Assembly: GCF_009765905.1 (NCBI RefSeq)
Contig: NZ_LMUO01000011.1
Span: 248,001 to 312,000 of the forward strand
Direction of reading: 5' to 3'
DNA: 64,000 nt
Source of the DNA: Mucilaginibacter sp. L196
Lineage (GTDB): Bacteria; Bacteroidota; Bacteroidia; Sphingobacteriales; Sphingobacteriaceae
Shown piece after piece: positions 26,875 to 35,558 of this stretch. Every line of letters starts with the position of its first letter. Within the stretch, counting starts at the first letter, position 1. Position numbers and translations under genes: made by a program. Under the pieces are notes generated by a model, which saw nothing but the letters and a program-made list of their open reading frames with translations, was not told the origin of the DNA and did not search any database.

Positions 26875-28479
26875 TTACTTTTCCGTTAATACGGTAAACT
26901 TAAAATCCAGCGGTTCAAAGTGGCGGACTAATTCATCAATCAACTCCTGACCCCATTTTACATAGAAGAGGCCGAAGTTTTCGGTGCGTTCCTGTAGAGA
27001 GTTTTTTGGGAAAAGGTCGGCTTTGATGCCTTCTACTTGCTCGAGGCTGGCGTGGTAGTTTATTTTTTCGGCTTTTACCAGTTTCTTTTCGAGGTTGTCG
27101 ATAGCGTGTTTTAGTCGTGCCTGCACCGCTTCGGCAGAAGGGGCGAGGGTGTTATCTATTTTAAAGGCACGGAGTTTTATCTTTTCGAAGATCGCGGTTA
27201 GTTCCCGCCATTCTTCGGTGAGGGATAAATTGTGATCGCTGTGTTTTTTTACCCAATCGCTTTTTATAGTATCGGTTGGCTTAAACAGATCGGCATTGTG
27301 CAGATCCATCTTCACTATTTTTGAGGCGTGTTCCTTGCGAATGATGAGGCCTGAATTACGCAGGATGAGAATTGGGAAATCAACTTTATAGTGTTCGAAG
27401 TTTGATTTTAGTTCCAACCAGTAAACCACTTCGGCACCACCACCAACGTAGGCAATGTTGGGTAGAATGCACTCCTGGTACAACGGGCGCATTACTACGT
27501 TGGGACTAAAGCGCTCAGGATATTGGTTGATTTCCTGTAATAGTTCTTCTTTGGTGAAACTGATCTCGGTATTTAAAACCTTGTAACTGCTGTCTTCAAA
27601 AACAATACGCTCGCGCAGGTGATCTTGCAGGTAAAAGAAGTTTATTTCGCGGGGATTCACCTGTATGTGTACACCCAATTTTTGCAATTGTTCGTTTGTG
27701 GCGGTGATGTTTTTAAAGCTGTTTTGCTCCGTAATATCCTGCGCCATGATGGGAGCGAATTGCTGTTTTAGGCGATGGTCGTCGGCATCGATGATCACCA
27801 AACCGTATTTACCGAACAGCGCATCAACCATATAGCGGGTGGCATCGGCTAGCTTATCAAATTTGCTGTAGGCGGTTTCTACAATTTTAGCAAGCTCAGG
27901 GGCGTGATGATCTAAACCTAAAACACCTTTATACTGGTTGAGCGCTTGACGAATGGTATCTGGATTGATGCGGCCGGTGGCGCCGGTTGTCTCGTACCAC
28001 CAATGCACTTTTTTGCCACCGATATTGGTATAGTTGATCTCGGCAAAATCATGATCCTCTGATGCCATCCAATAAACGGGTACAAAGTTTTTACCAGGAA
28101 ACTGCGTCTTTAATTGTTGAGCTAACTTGATAGCGGTTGCTATTTTGTAGATAAAATATAATGGCCCCGCGAATATATTCAACTGGTGACCGGTAGTAAT
28201 GGTATAAGTGCTGGCTTCTTTTAGCGAAATGATATTATTCAATACCAATTGAGATACTGAGCAATCAAAGTTGGTGATCCGGGTATATTGTTCGGTTAGA
28301 ACGGCCGTTAAAATATTGCGATCAGCAATAACTTTTTTGGTTTTAAGCAATTCGGCAAAGCCATTAAAATCGGGGCGGTGACTATAAAAAGGTCTTAGTT
28401 CGGCGGTATCGTCGATATAGTCAATAACCGTGTGAGAAAAGTAACCGGTTTCTTTATAGCTTATACAGGAGGCTTCCAT
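26875..28479 (-). CDS. bshC: BshC, putative cysteine ligase of bacillithiol synthesis
   Basis: 534 residues, the usual length. Recognised by the N-terminal YKETGYFSHTVIDYIDDTAE, the central TITTGHQLNIFAGPLYFIYK and KNFVPVYWMASEDHDFAEIN, and LPNIAYVGGGAEVVYWLELK in the second half. BshC adds cysteine to GlcN-malate to give bacillithiol, the low-molecular-weight thiol of many Bacteroidota and Firmicutes. A coiled-coil segment lies near residues 430-490. The gene is not obviously in an operon; rimO lies 119 bp upstream on the same strand. Confidence 0.92.
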   Translation of the reverse strand: MEASCISYKETGYFSHTVIDYIDDTAELRPFYSHRPDFNGFAELLKTKKVIADRNILTAVLTEQYTRITNFDCSVSQLVLNNIISLKEASTYTITTGHQLNIFAGPLYFIYKIATAIKLAQQLKTQFPGKNFVPVYWMASEDHDFAEINYTNIGGKKVHWWYETTGATGRINPDTIRQALNQYKGVLGLDHHAPELAKIVETAYSKFDKLADATRYMVDALFGKYGLVIIDADDHRLKQQFAPIMAQDITEQNSFKNITATNEQLQKLGVHIQVNPREINFFYLQDHLRERIVFEDSSYKVLNTEISFTKEELLQEINQYPERFSPNVVMRPLYQECILPNIAYVGGGAEVVYWLELKSNFEHYKVDFPILILRNSGLIIRKEHASKIVKMDLHNADLFKPTDTIKSDWVKKHSDHNLSLTEEWRELTAIFEKIKLRAFKIDNTLAPSAEAVQARLKHAIDNLEKKLVKAEKINYHASLEQVEGIKADLFPKNSLQERTENFGLFYVKWGQELIDELVRHFEPLDFKFTVLTEK

Positions 28480-28598
28480 TTTTTTATTTCGAATATCGGA
28501 TGTTCAATTTCGGATTTAGAAATGAAACATCCTAAGTATTATATGTTCGAAATTAGATTTTAAAAACCTAAAAAGAAGAGCCTGAGCGCAAAAAACTG

Positions 28599-29930
28599 TT
28601 ATTTTACAATTTGTCCATAAAGATCAAAGTCTTCGGCACTGTCGATTTTTACGTTAACAAAGCTGCCAACGGTAGCGTAATGCAGGCTGGCATCTATTAG
28701 AACTTCGTTATCAACTTCGGGTGAATCAAATTCGGTACGGCCAACAAAGTAGCCACCATCTTTCTTATCGATCAATACTTTATAGGTATTGCCGATCTTT
28801 TCCTGATTTTTATCGAAGGAGATACTTTGCTGAATTTCCATGATGGCATCAACGCGGTCTTGTTTTACTTCTTCGGGAACATCATCAACTAAAGAGTGGG
28901 CGTGTGTTTTTTCTTCGTGAGAATAAGTGAAACAGCCTAAACGGTCGAAACGGGTATCTTCAACCCATTGCGCCATTTCCTCAAAATCCTGTTGTGTTTC
29001 GCCGGGATAGCCTGTGATGAGGGTGGTACGCATGGCAATGCCGGGTACTTTATCACGGATCTGGTTTACCAGGTCGATAGTTTTTTGTTTGGTGATACCA
29101 CGGCGCATTGATTTTAGCATATCATCGCTGATGTGCTGTAATGGCATGTCTAAATACTTGCAAATGTTATCACGCTCGTTCATCACATCCAGAATCTCCA
29201 TTGGGAAACCGGAAGGGTAGGCGTATTGCAGCCTGATCCACTCGATGCCATTTACATCAGATAACCTGCGCATTAATTCATCTAAATTACGTTTGCCGTA
29301 AAGATCAAGACCATAATAAGTTAGATCCTGCGCAATTAATATCAGCTCTTTAGTCCCGTTTTTGGCAAGGTTCTCAGCGTTTTTAACTAACTGATCCATC
29401 GGCGTGCTCAGGTGCTTGCCACGCATTAGCGGGATGGCACAAAAAGAGCAGGGGCGGTTACAGCCCTCGGCTATTTTAAAGTATGCGAAATGCGACGGAG
29501 TAGTTAACAGGCGTTCGCCTACTAATTCGTGCTTGTAATCAGCACCTATTGAGCTTAACAGGTTTTGCAGGTCGTTAGTACCAAACCATGAATCAACGTT
29601 AGTTATTTCGGCTTCAAGCTCGGGTTTGTAACGTTCGGAAAGGCAACCGGTAACAATTACTTTTCCAACTTTACCCTGTTCCTTCAACTCGCTGAATTGG
29701 AGGATGGTATCGATAGATTCCTGTTTGGCATTATCAATAAAACCACAGGTATTGATGACGATAATGTCATTAACGCCCGCTTCAGCTTCGTGCACCACAT
29801 CAAAATGGTTGCCCTTAAGCTGGCCCATCAAAACTTCTGAATCGTAGGTGTTTTTTGAGCAGCCGAGTGTAACTACGTTTACGCGTGGTTTAACTGTTGC
29901 TACTGATGGTTGTACTGATTTCGTTCTCAT
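28599..29930 (-). CDS. rimO: RimO, ribosomal protein S12 methylthiotransferase
   Basis: 443 residues. The N-terminal MTTase domain has VNVVTLGCSKNTYDSEVLMG and VINTCGFIDNAKQESID, with cysteines for the auxiliary cluster. The radical-SAM motif is GCNRPCSFCAIPLMRGKH (CxxxCxxC). A TRAM domain ends the protein. The distinctive LGCSKN and IALDLTYYG-type text (IAQDLTYYGLDLYG) separates RimO from MiaB. It thiomethylates Asp in S12 through two Fe4S4 clusters. It follows ftsY with a family D palindrome filling the 113-bp gap. Confidence 0.95.
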   Translation of the reverse strand: MRTKSVQPSVATVKPRVNVVTLGCSKNTYDSEVLMGQLKGNHFDVVHEAEAGVNDIIVINTCGFIDNAKQESIDTILQFSELKEQGKVGKVIVTGCLSERYKPELEAEITNVDSWFGTNDLQNLLSSIGADYKHELVGERLLTTPSHFAYFKIAEGCNRPCSFCAIPLMRGKHLSTPMDQLVKNAENLAKNGTKELILIAQDLTYYGLDLYGKRNLDELMRRLSDVNGIEWIRLQYAYPSGFPMEILDVMNERDNICKYLDMPLQHISDDMLKSMRRGITKQKTIDLVNQIRDKVPGIAMRTTLITGYPGETQQDFEEMAQWVEDTRFDRLGCFTYSHEEKTHAHSLVDDVPEEVKQDRVDAIMEIQQSISFDKNQEKIGNTYKVLIDKKDGGYFVGRTEFDSPEVDNEVLIDASLHYATVGSFVNVKIDSAEDFDLYGQIVK

Positions 29931-29936
29931 TTATCG

Positions 29937-30043
29937 GCCCCCTCTAAATCTCCCCCGGTAGGGGAGACTTTGACTTGCATAATTTAGCTTGCATATATTA
30001 CAATAATTTAAGTCCTCCCTACCGGGGAGGGTTTGGGTGGGGC
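29937..30043. repeat. Dispersed palindromic element, family D, copy 1
   Basis: The arms read CCCCCTCTAAATCTCCCCCG, GTAGGGGAGACTT and, after a variable AT-rich centre, AAGTCCTCCCTACCGGGGAG then GGTTTGGGTGGGGC. It occupies nearly the whole gap between ftsY stop and rimO start. A second copy in the opposite orientation is at 61125-61213. Confidence 0.88.
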
Positions 30044-31009
30044 TCATTGTTTAAACAATGAATCCACAAACGCCTTGCGATCAAATAATTGCAAGTGGTC
30101 CACGCCTTCGCCTACACCTATATATTTTACGGGGATCTTGAATTGATCCGAGATGCCTATTACTACGCCGCCTTTGGCTGTGCCATCCAGTTTAGTTAAA
30201 GCTAAGGCGTTTACGGCCGTTGCTTCGGTAAATTGCTTGCATTGCTCGATGGCGTTTTGGCCGGTTGAGGCATCAAGTACTAACAAAATCTCGTGCGGTG
30301 CGCCGGGGACTACCTTTTGCATCACGTTTTTGATCTTGGTTAGCTCATTCATCAAACCTACTTTGTTATGTAAACGGCCAGCTGTATCAATAATTGCTAC
30401 ATCATCGCCATTGGCTACTGCCGAGCGTAAAGTATCATAAGCTACAGAAGCCGGGTCGGAACCCATGGGCTGTGCTACTACTTTTACATCTACACGTTTA
30501 CCCCAAAGTTGTAATTGATCTACTGCTGCCGCGCGGAAGGTATCGGCTGCACCTAAAACTACCTGATTGCCCGCCTGCTTTAATTTATGGGCCAGTTTGC
30601 CTATAGTAGTGGTTTTACCCACGCCATTAACGCCGACTACCATAATTACATAAGGTTTATGATCTCCATATTCAAAGCTCGAAAAATCGTTGCTGTTGTT
30701 TTCGGCGAGGAGTTTTTGGATCTCATCGCGCAGCAAACCATTGAGCTGACTGGTGCTTACATATTTATCAACGGTGACACGTGCCTGTATGCGCTCAATG
30801 ATCTTCAGGGTAGTGCTAACGCCAACATCTGAGGTTACCAATACTTCTTCCAGCTCATCCAGTATATCATCATCAACGGTGGATTTACCTGCTATTACCT
30901 TGGTTATTTTTGAAAGGAAATTGTCCTTGGTTTTTTCCAACCCGGTATCCAGCGCTTCCTGCTCCTGCAGTGTGCTTTCTTTCTTCTTGAAAAAATCAAA
31001 TAATCCCAT
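30044..31009 (-). CDS. ftsY: FtsY, signal recognition particle receptor
   Basis: 321 residues. An NG domain almost from the start: helical N domain, then VVGVNGVGKTTTIGKLAHKL (G1), QVVLGAADTFRAAAVDQL (DTFRAAA), VAIIDTAGRLHNKVGLM (G3) and ALALTKLDGTAKGGVVIG (G4, TKLD). The acidic A domain of E. coli is absent, as usual in Bacteroidota; only a short basic MGLFDFFKKK leader precedes. The protein docks SRP-ribosome complexes at the membrane. It lies downstream of rpmB-rpmG-DUF4295, a conserved order in the phylum. Confidence 0.96.
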   Translation of the reverse strand: MGLFDFFKKKESTLQEQEALDTGLEKTKDNFLSKITKVIAGKSTVDDDILDELEEVLVTSDVGVSTTLKIIERIQARVTVDKYVSTSQLNGLLRDEIQKLLAENNSNDFSSFEYGDHKPYVIMVVGVNGVGKTTTIGKLAHKLKQAGNQVVLGAADTFRAAAVDQLQLWGKRVDVKVVAQPMGSDPASVAYDTLRSAVANGDDVAIIDTAGRLHNKVGLMNELTKIKNVMQKVVPGAPHEILLVLDASTGQNAIEQCKQFTEATAVNALALTKLDGTAKGGVVIGISDQFKIPVKYIGVGEGVDHLQLFDRKAFVDSLFKQ

Positions 31010-31135
31010 AGTTGATCAGAATTTACCGAATTTAAGAATTTGCTGAATGCTTGTTGTAAGAATTTACTTTTGATGACAGGGAACTGATATTATGTCAATT
31101 CTAAAATCCTGTAAATTCTGATTCAGACTATCAAC

Positions 31136-31169
31136 AAAAAAAGCCCTCTCGTATAACAAGATGGCTTTC
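31136..31169 (-). terminator. Intrinsic terminator after the rpmB-rpmG-DUF4295 genes
   Basis: On the minus strand AAAGCCATCT pairs with AGAGGGCTTT around a short loop, followed by a run of T. It lies about 30 bp past the DUF4295 stop and could reduce read-through into ftsY. Confidence 0.75.
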
Positions 31170-31196
31170 GTATTAATTCAGAACCGTAACCGGTTT

Positions 31197-31355
31197 TTAT
31201 TTGCCGGCAATCGCATCCTTAACGTTATCGTTAAGAACGATTTGTTCTTTAAATGAGTAAGCACCAGTTTTAGGTGACTTAACCATTGTAATTACTTTTG
31301 AATAATCCTTGCCTTTACCAGCTACTTTCAGGGTTGCAACTACTTTCTTTGCCAT
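31197..31355 (-). CDS. DUF4295 small basic protein
   Basis: 52 residues, read directly from the sequence: MAKKVVATLKVAGKGKDYSK, then VITMVKSPKTGAYSFKEQIV and LNDNVKDAIAGK. It is lysine-rich and matches the small DUF4295 proteins that follow rpmG in Bacteroidota genomes. Its place between ribosomal protein genes and ftsY suggests a ribosome-associated role, but the function has not been established to my knowledge. Spacing to rpmG is 76 bp. Confidence 0.9.
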   Translation of the reverse strand: MAKKVVATLKVAGKGKDYSKVITMVKSPKTGAYSFKEQIVLNDNVKDAIAGK

Positions 31356-31431
31356 GTTTTTATGTGTTGAAAGTTAAAAAGTTGAACGTTTAAAGTTGCT
31401 TTGAACTTTGAACATTAAACTTTCAACTAAA

Positions 31432-31614
31432 TTATTTAATCTCTTTGTGAACTGTTACTTTTCTTAAAACCGGGTTGAATTTCTTCATTTCCAATCTTTC
31501 AGTTGTATTTTTCTTGTTCTTAGTGGTGATGTAACGAGACATGCCCGGCATACCGCTAGTTTTGTGCTCAGTACACTCTAGTATTACCTGAACTCTGTTG
31601 CCTTTTTTAGCCAT
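31432..31614 (-). CDS. rpmG: 50S ribosomal protein L33
   Basis: 60 residues: [20 protein letters not shown], followed by [20 protein letters not shown] and [20 protein letters not shown]. The start [12 protein letters not shown] and the [20 protein letters not shown] core are diagnostic of L33. Only one cysteine is present, so it is the zinc-independent (C-minus) form. It lies 75 bp after rpmB and is cotranscribed with it and DUF4295. Confidence 0.96.
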   Translation of the reverse strand: MAKKGNRVQVILECTEHKTSGMPGMSRYITTKNKKNTTERLEMKKFNPVLRKVTVHKEIK

Positions 31615-31689
31615 TTTCTTATATTGTTGTGGTTGATGTTATTTACGGCAGTATGAATTGCTCATGCTACCTCCTGTAACAGCTACCTA

Positions 31690-31923
31690 TTAAATGTATC
31701 CTTTTTTAACAAACTTGTTGATACAAGCAGTTATCCCGTTTTTAGTGATAGTTTTCACTGCAGATGTAGAAACCTTTAAGGTTATCCATTTATCTTCTTC
31801 GGGAATGTAAAACCTTTTCAGTTTTAAGTTAGGATGAAATCTACGTTTGGTTTTAACGTTTGAGTTAGAAACGTTGTTACCAACCATTGATGCTTTTCCT
31901 GTTAAATCACATATTCTTGACAT
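31690..31923 (-). CDS. rpmB: 50S ribosomal protein L28
   Basis: 77 residues beginning MSRICDLTGKASMVGNNVSN, with the SNVKTKRRFHPNLKLKRFYI core typical of L28 and a C-terminal GITACINKFVKKGYI. The paired CxxC zinc motifs are missing, so this is also a C-minus type, matching its L33 partner. It heads the rpmB-rpmG-DUF4295-ftsY-rimO block. Confidence 0.96.
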   Translation of the reverse strand: MSRICDLTGKASMVGNNVSNSNVKTKRRFHPNLKLKRFYIPEEDKWITLKVSTSAVKTITKNGITACINKFVKKGYI

Positions 31924-32660
31924 GACAAATCTTTTTAATGGTAACTCCTGATTAAAAGAGTTTGCAAATATCAGGAAATTAAGTCAAATAGTCAACAGTG
32001 TTTTTAAAATAATTGAAAAAAGATTGGGGGGAGGTGATTTGGCAGGTAAAGAGGTGGCTACACTTTAGTATTTGCTTTGTTCTTCAACAGAGTTGTTTTC
32101 GTTTAATAAAATGTTCTGTCCCGCTCATTGCCGCGGGGGCTAGTTCTTTTGTCTTGACACAAAAACCAAAAAGTCAAGACAGAAAAAACCTTCAGCGCTC
32201 AGGCCAGCTCCTGGCCCGGTTTTCTATCGGGCGTTTGCGCACGTTATGGTTTGGTGAAGAGCCTGTCGCTTTAATGTCAAAGAACTATAGGTTCGCTTTC
32301 ACAAGCGAATGGTTGGTTTAAGAAGAGGCTTGTTGTTTGCGAGATGCTTTCCGCTAAAGGATACTACTAATTTACGGAGCGTAAATTGGAAAAGTGCTGA
32401 CACTGTTTTGTCAGTACTTGAAATAACTGATTTTCATACAGGTCGCTTCGTTTACTCACCCCGATATCGCTTCGCTGGTCGACCCTCTCTCCGCCTGCGG
32501 CGCATAGAGGGTGTAGAAAGATGACTTATTGATAACTGCCATGTGTTCGCACACATGGCTTGTTTTTAAAAAGTATCTATACTTATTAAAAGTTCAGTAA
32601 TTGTGTATATCATAGGAGAAATTTACTAATTTACGCCGCCAATAAAATAACAATTATACT
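31924..32660. repeat. 737-bp non-coding stretch with family E (32121-32242) and family F (32446-32514) elements
   Basis: No credible gene. At 32121-32242 is a family E element (CCGCTCATTGCCGCGG, then TTCTTTTGTCTTGACAC, ending GGGCGTTTGCGC); its twin is at 63787-63911. At 32446-32514 is a family F element (TTTACTCACCCCGA, then CCTCTCTCCGCCTGCGGCG); its twin is at 60246-60383. The remaining 140 bp before acs are AT-rich and must hold its promoter; TAATTTAC at 32627-32634 is a possible -7 element, with no good -33 at normal spacing. The L28 promoter lies at the left end. Confidence 0.8.
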
Positions 32661-34562
32661 ATGAGGATCAGATCATTTCCTGAGTACCAGGAAGCCTATA
32701 AAAAGAGCGTTGAACAGCCGGAACAATTTTGGAAAGAAGTTGCGGATACTTTTTTATGGAGAAAGAAATGGGACAAAATTTTAACGTGGAATTTTAAAGA
32801 ACCCAAAATAGAATGGTTTAAAGGCGCAAAGCTCAATATTACAGAGAACTGCCTTGATCGCCATTTGGAAACTTTGGGCGATAAACCTGCTATTATATGG
32901 GAGCCGAATGACCCGGAAGAAAATCACCGGGTGTTAACATATAAACAGCTATATGATAAGGTTTGCCAGTTTGCCAATGTTTTAAAAAATAACGGCGCCA
33001 AAAAAGGCGACCGTATATGTATATATATGCCGATGGTGCCCGAACTGGCGATAGCCGTTTTGGCTTGCGCGAGGATTGGGGCTATACACTCGGTAGTTTT
33101 CGGTGGGTTTTCGGCGCAATCTATTGCCGACAGGATTTTGGATGCGGAATGTAATATAGTTATTACTACCGATGGTGGTGTTAGGGGCGATAAGCAGATC
33201 CCGATGAAAAACGTGATTGACGATGCTTTGGTGCGTTGCCCATCTGTTAGAAAAGTAATTGTGTTAACCCACACCCACACGCCGGTATCCATGATAAAAG
33301 GCCGTGATGTTTGGTGGGAAGATGAGATCAAGAAAGTGGAAACCCGCGGTGTAATAAATTGCGATGCTGAGGAAATGGATGCAGAGGATATGCTTTTCGT
33401 TTTGTATACATCAGGCTCAACAGGCAAACCTAAGGGCGTGGTGCATACCTGCGGTGGTTATATGGTTTATACGGGTTACACTTTCGCCAACGCTTTCCAA
33501 TATGAACCCGGTGAGGTTTATTTTTGTACTGCCGATATTGGCTGGATAACCGGGCACTCTTATATTGTTTACGGTCCGCTTTCGCAGGGCGCAACTACTG
33601 TAATGTTTGAAGGTGTACCAACCTGGCCGGATGCGGGCAGATTTTGGGATATTGTAGATAAATACAAGGTTAATATATTTTATACCGCGCCAACGGCTAT
33701 CCGCTCGTTAATGAGCTTTGGGCTGGATAAGGTGAATGATAAAGATTTGAGTTCGCTTAAAAAGTTAGGATCAGTTGGCGAGCCTTTGAACGAGGAAGCC
33801 TGGCATTGGTTTGATGAGCATATCGGCAAAAAGAATTGCCCGATTGTGGATACCTGGTGGCAAACTGAAACCGGCGGATTTATGATATCGCCAATTGCGA
33901 ACGTTACTCCATTGAAACCGGGCTATGCTACTTTGCCTTTACCGGGCGTTCAGCCGGTTTTGGTTGATGAAAAGGGAGATATTATTGAGGGCAACGGCGT
34001 AAGCGGGAACCTATGTATCAAATTCCCGTGGCCGGGGATGCTGCGTACCACTTATGGCGACCATGAGCGTTGCCGAACTACCTATTTCGCCACTTATCCC
34101 GACCTGTATTTTACGGGCGATGGTTGCTTGCGCGATGAGGATGGTTATTACCGGATAACAGGCCGTGTGGATGATGTGCTGAATGTATCTGGTCACCGTA
34201 TTGGTACTGCCGAGGTAGAGAACGCTATCAACATGCACAGCAGCGTGGTGGAATCTGCCGTTGTAGGTTATCCGCATGATATAAAAGGACAAGGCGTTTA
34301 CGCTTTTGTGGTTAGTCCGGGTAAACATGGTAACGAAGAACTTACCCGCAAGGATATTATGGCGACTGTATCGCGCATTATTGGCCCGATAGCAAAGCCT
34401 GATAAAATTCAGTTTGTAACTGGCCTGCCTAAAACACGTTCCGGTAAAATTATGCGCAGGATATTGAGGAAGATAGCCGAAGGTGATACTTCTAATTTAG
34501 GCGATATAAGTGCTTTGCTTGATCCGGGTGTGGTGGAAGAGATTAAGGGTGGGGCTTTGTAA
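32661..34562 (+). CDS. acs: Acetyl-CoA synthetase
   Basis: 633 residues, typical of Acs. The N-terminal domain has WFKGAKLNITENCLDRHLET and IIWEPNDPE; the ATP-binding P-loop is MLFVLYTSGSTGKPKGVVHT; then TADIGWITGHSYIVYGPL, VDTWWQTETGGFMISP (acetate pocket Trp and QTE) and ITGRVDDVLNVSGHRIGT (hinge). The C-terminal KTRSGKIMRRILRKIA carries the lysine whose acetylation inactivates Acs. It activates acetate to acetyl-CoA through acetyl-AMP. Monocistronic, with a clear terminator 20 bp after the stop. Confidence 0.97.
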   Translation: MRIRSFPEYQEAYKKSVEQPEQFWKEVADTFLWRKKWDKILTWNFKEPKIEWFKGAKLNITENCLDRHLETLGDKPAIIWEPNDPEENHRVLTYKQLYDKVCQFANVLKNNGAKKGDRICIYMPMVPELAIAVLACARIGAIHSVVFGGFSAQSIADRILDAECNIVITTDGGVRGDKQIPMKNVIDDALVRCPSVRKVIVLTHTHTPVSMIKGRDVWWEDEIKKVETRGVINCDAEEMDAEDMLFVLYTSGSTGKPKGVVHTCGGYMVYTGYTFANAFQYEPGEVYFCTADIGWITGHSYIVYGPLSQGATTVMFEGVPTWPDAGRFWDIVDKYKVNIFYTAPTAIRSLMSFGLDKVNDKDLSSLKKLGSVGEPLNEEAWHWFDEHIGKKNCPIVDTWWQTETGGFMISPIANVTPLKPGYATLPLPGVQPVLVDEKGDIIEGNGVSGNLCIKFPWPGMLRTTYGDHERCRTTYFATYPDLYFTGDGCLRDEDGYYRITGRVDDVLNVSGHRIGTAEVENAINMHSSVVESAVVGYPHDIKGQGVYAFVVSPGKHGNEELTRKDIMATVSRIIGPIAKPDKIQFVTGLPKTRSGKIMRRILRKIAEGDTSNLGDISALLDPGVVEEIKGGAL

Positions 34563-34582
34563 GGAAGTCAAAAGTCAAAAAT

Positions 34583-34609
34583 GCTCTGGATTGCCAGAGC
34601 CTTTTTGTT
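34583..34609 (+). terminator. Intrinsic terminator of acs
   Basis: GCTCTGG pairs with CCAGAGC across a 4-base loop and is followed by CTTTTTGTT, 20 bp after the acs stop. Confidence 0.88.
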
Positions 34610-34634
34610 GATATAGCTATAAATTACCAACCCC

Positions 34635-34683
34635 AAATTCTGGCGCGAGTATGCAGCGCAGGCAAAAGCGTGGCGTACTCGTG
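34635..34683. repeat. RAYT-flanking REP-like element, left copy
   Basis: A 47-bp segment beginning ATTCTGGCGCGAGTATG and ending ACTCGTG. Its reverse complement recurs, equal in length and with differences only in the middle, at 35298-35344 on the other side of the RAYT gene. Internal bases GAGTA and TACTC are complementary, so each copy can fold as a hairpin. Confidence 0.88.
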
Positions 34684-34691
34684 TCATTAAA

Positions 34692-35252
34692 TTACATAAC
34701 TATTGGATCAACCAGCGTTATGTCTATCAAACTTGGCAAGCTATAGTAGTTTCTTGCACTGCTGTATAAATAATCTTTCGGCTTTTCAAGAATACCAGCG
34801 GTTACCGGATTGTTGTGAATATAATCCAGCTTTTGATGTAGTATTTTAATATCAGATAGCTCTATAGGATGATTATCCTGTTGCCATAGCTGGAAATTAA
34901 TATTCTGACTGTTCTTTTGACCTGCCCGTTCCGTCAGCCATAACATCCATTCGCGTCGGCTTTCCTGCGGATGTTGTTTTATTGCTTCTTTTAATGCGGC
35001 GGAAGTATGCTTTTTCATGTCGCGCATAATATTTTCCATTTTTTCGCCATGCGTGCCGATGATCATGTGTACATGGCTTGTCATAATGCACCAGCCATAT
35101 ATTTCAAGCCCTTTGTTTTTACAACAATATTTCCAGCTATCGAGTAAAATATCCTTATATTCATTTCTAACAAACAGGTCGACCCAGTATACCACGGCGA
35201 AGGTTACAAAGTAAAGTTGTTCCTGGTTCCTGAATTTATATTTTATGCTCAT
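34692..35252 (-). CDS. REP-associated tyrosine transposase (RAYT, Y1/TnpA_REP family)
   Basis: 186 residues. The HUH-type motif is MTSHVHMIIGTHG (His-x-His), preceded by LYFVTFAVVYWVDLF; the C-terminal LDYIHNNPVTAGILEKPKDY and YSSARNYY are diagnostic of RAYT proteins, with the catalytic tyrosine expected in the region after about residue 135. Such enzymes bind and cleave REP hairpins and are thought to spread them, without being ordinary insertion sequences. The gene is flanked by inverted 47-bp REP-like elements. It appears intact. Other palindrome families in the window do not share this element's sequence. Confidence 0.9.
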   Translation of the reverse strand: MSIKYKFRNQEQLYFVTFAVVYWVDLFVRNEYKDILLDSWKYCCKNKGLEIYGWCIMTSHVHMIIGTHGEKMENIMRDMKKHTSAALKEAIKQHPQESRREWMLWLTERAGQKNSQNINFQLWQQDNHPIELSDIKILHQKLDYIHNNPVTAGILEKPKDYLYSSARNYYSLPSLIDITLVDPIVM

Positions 35253-35297
35253 TAAAGCTAAAATAAGATAAATTTACTGTAGGGCAAATTAGAAAGT

Positions 35298-35344
35298 CAC
35301 GAGTAGCCGGCTCATAGGCTTGCGCTTCATACTCGCGCCAGAAT
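35298..35344. repeat. RAYT-flanking REP-like element, right copy (inverted)
   Basis: Reverse-complement counterpart of the element at 34635-34683, sharing ATTCTGGCGCGAGTATG and the terminal ACTCGTG. The rest of the gap 35253-35558 shows no gene; it must contain the promoter of the following acyltransferase. Confidence 0.87.
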
Positions 35345-35558
35345 GTGATGTTTTTTATGCGACTGTTTTGCTGGATGAACTTCCTTAACGTAGTTGCCGC
35401 GGGGCTTTTTAGAGGTTTTGCGGGACGTAACAAAATAATGTTATATTGTATAAATATTATTAGTACTAAAAATAGTGCCCAGCGTGTCAGAAGATAAATT
35501 TACAAGTTTAAGAAAGGGCCATAGCAAGCAAATTTAGATAACTGAATCACAAACTCAT

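Noticed and set aside
32013..32524. Plus-strand reading frames of 102 and 71 codons
   Set aside because: They consist of family E and F repeat sequence, and equivalent frames appear in the other repeat copies; no codon constraint or start signal.
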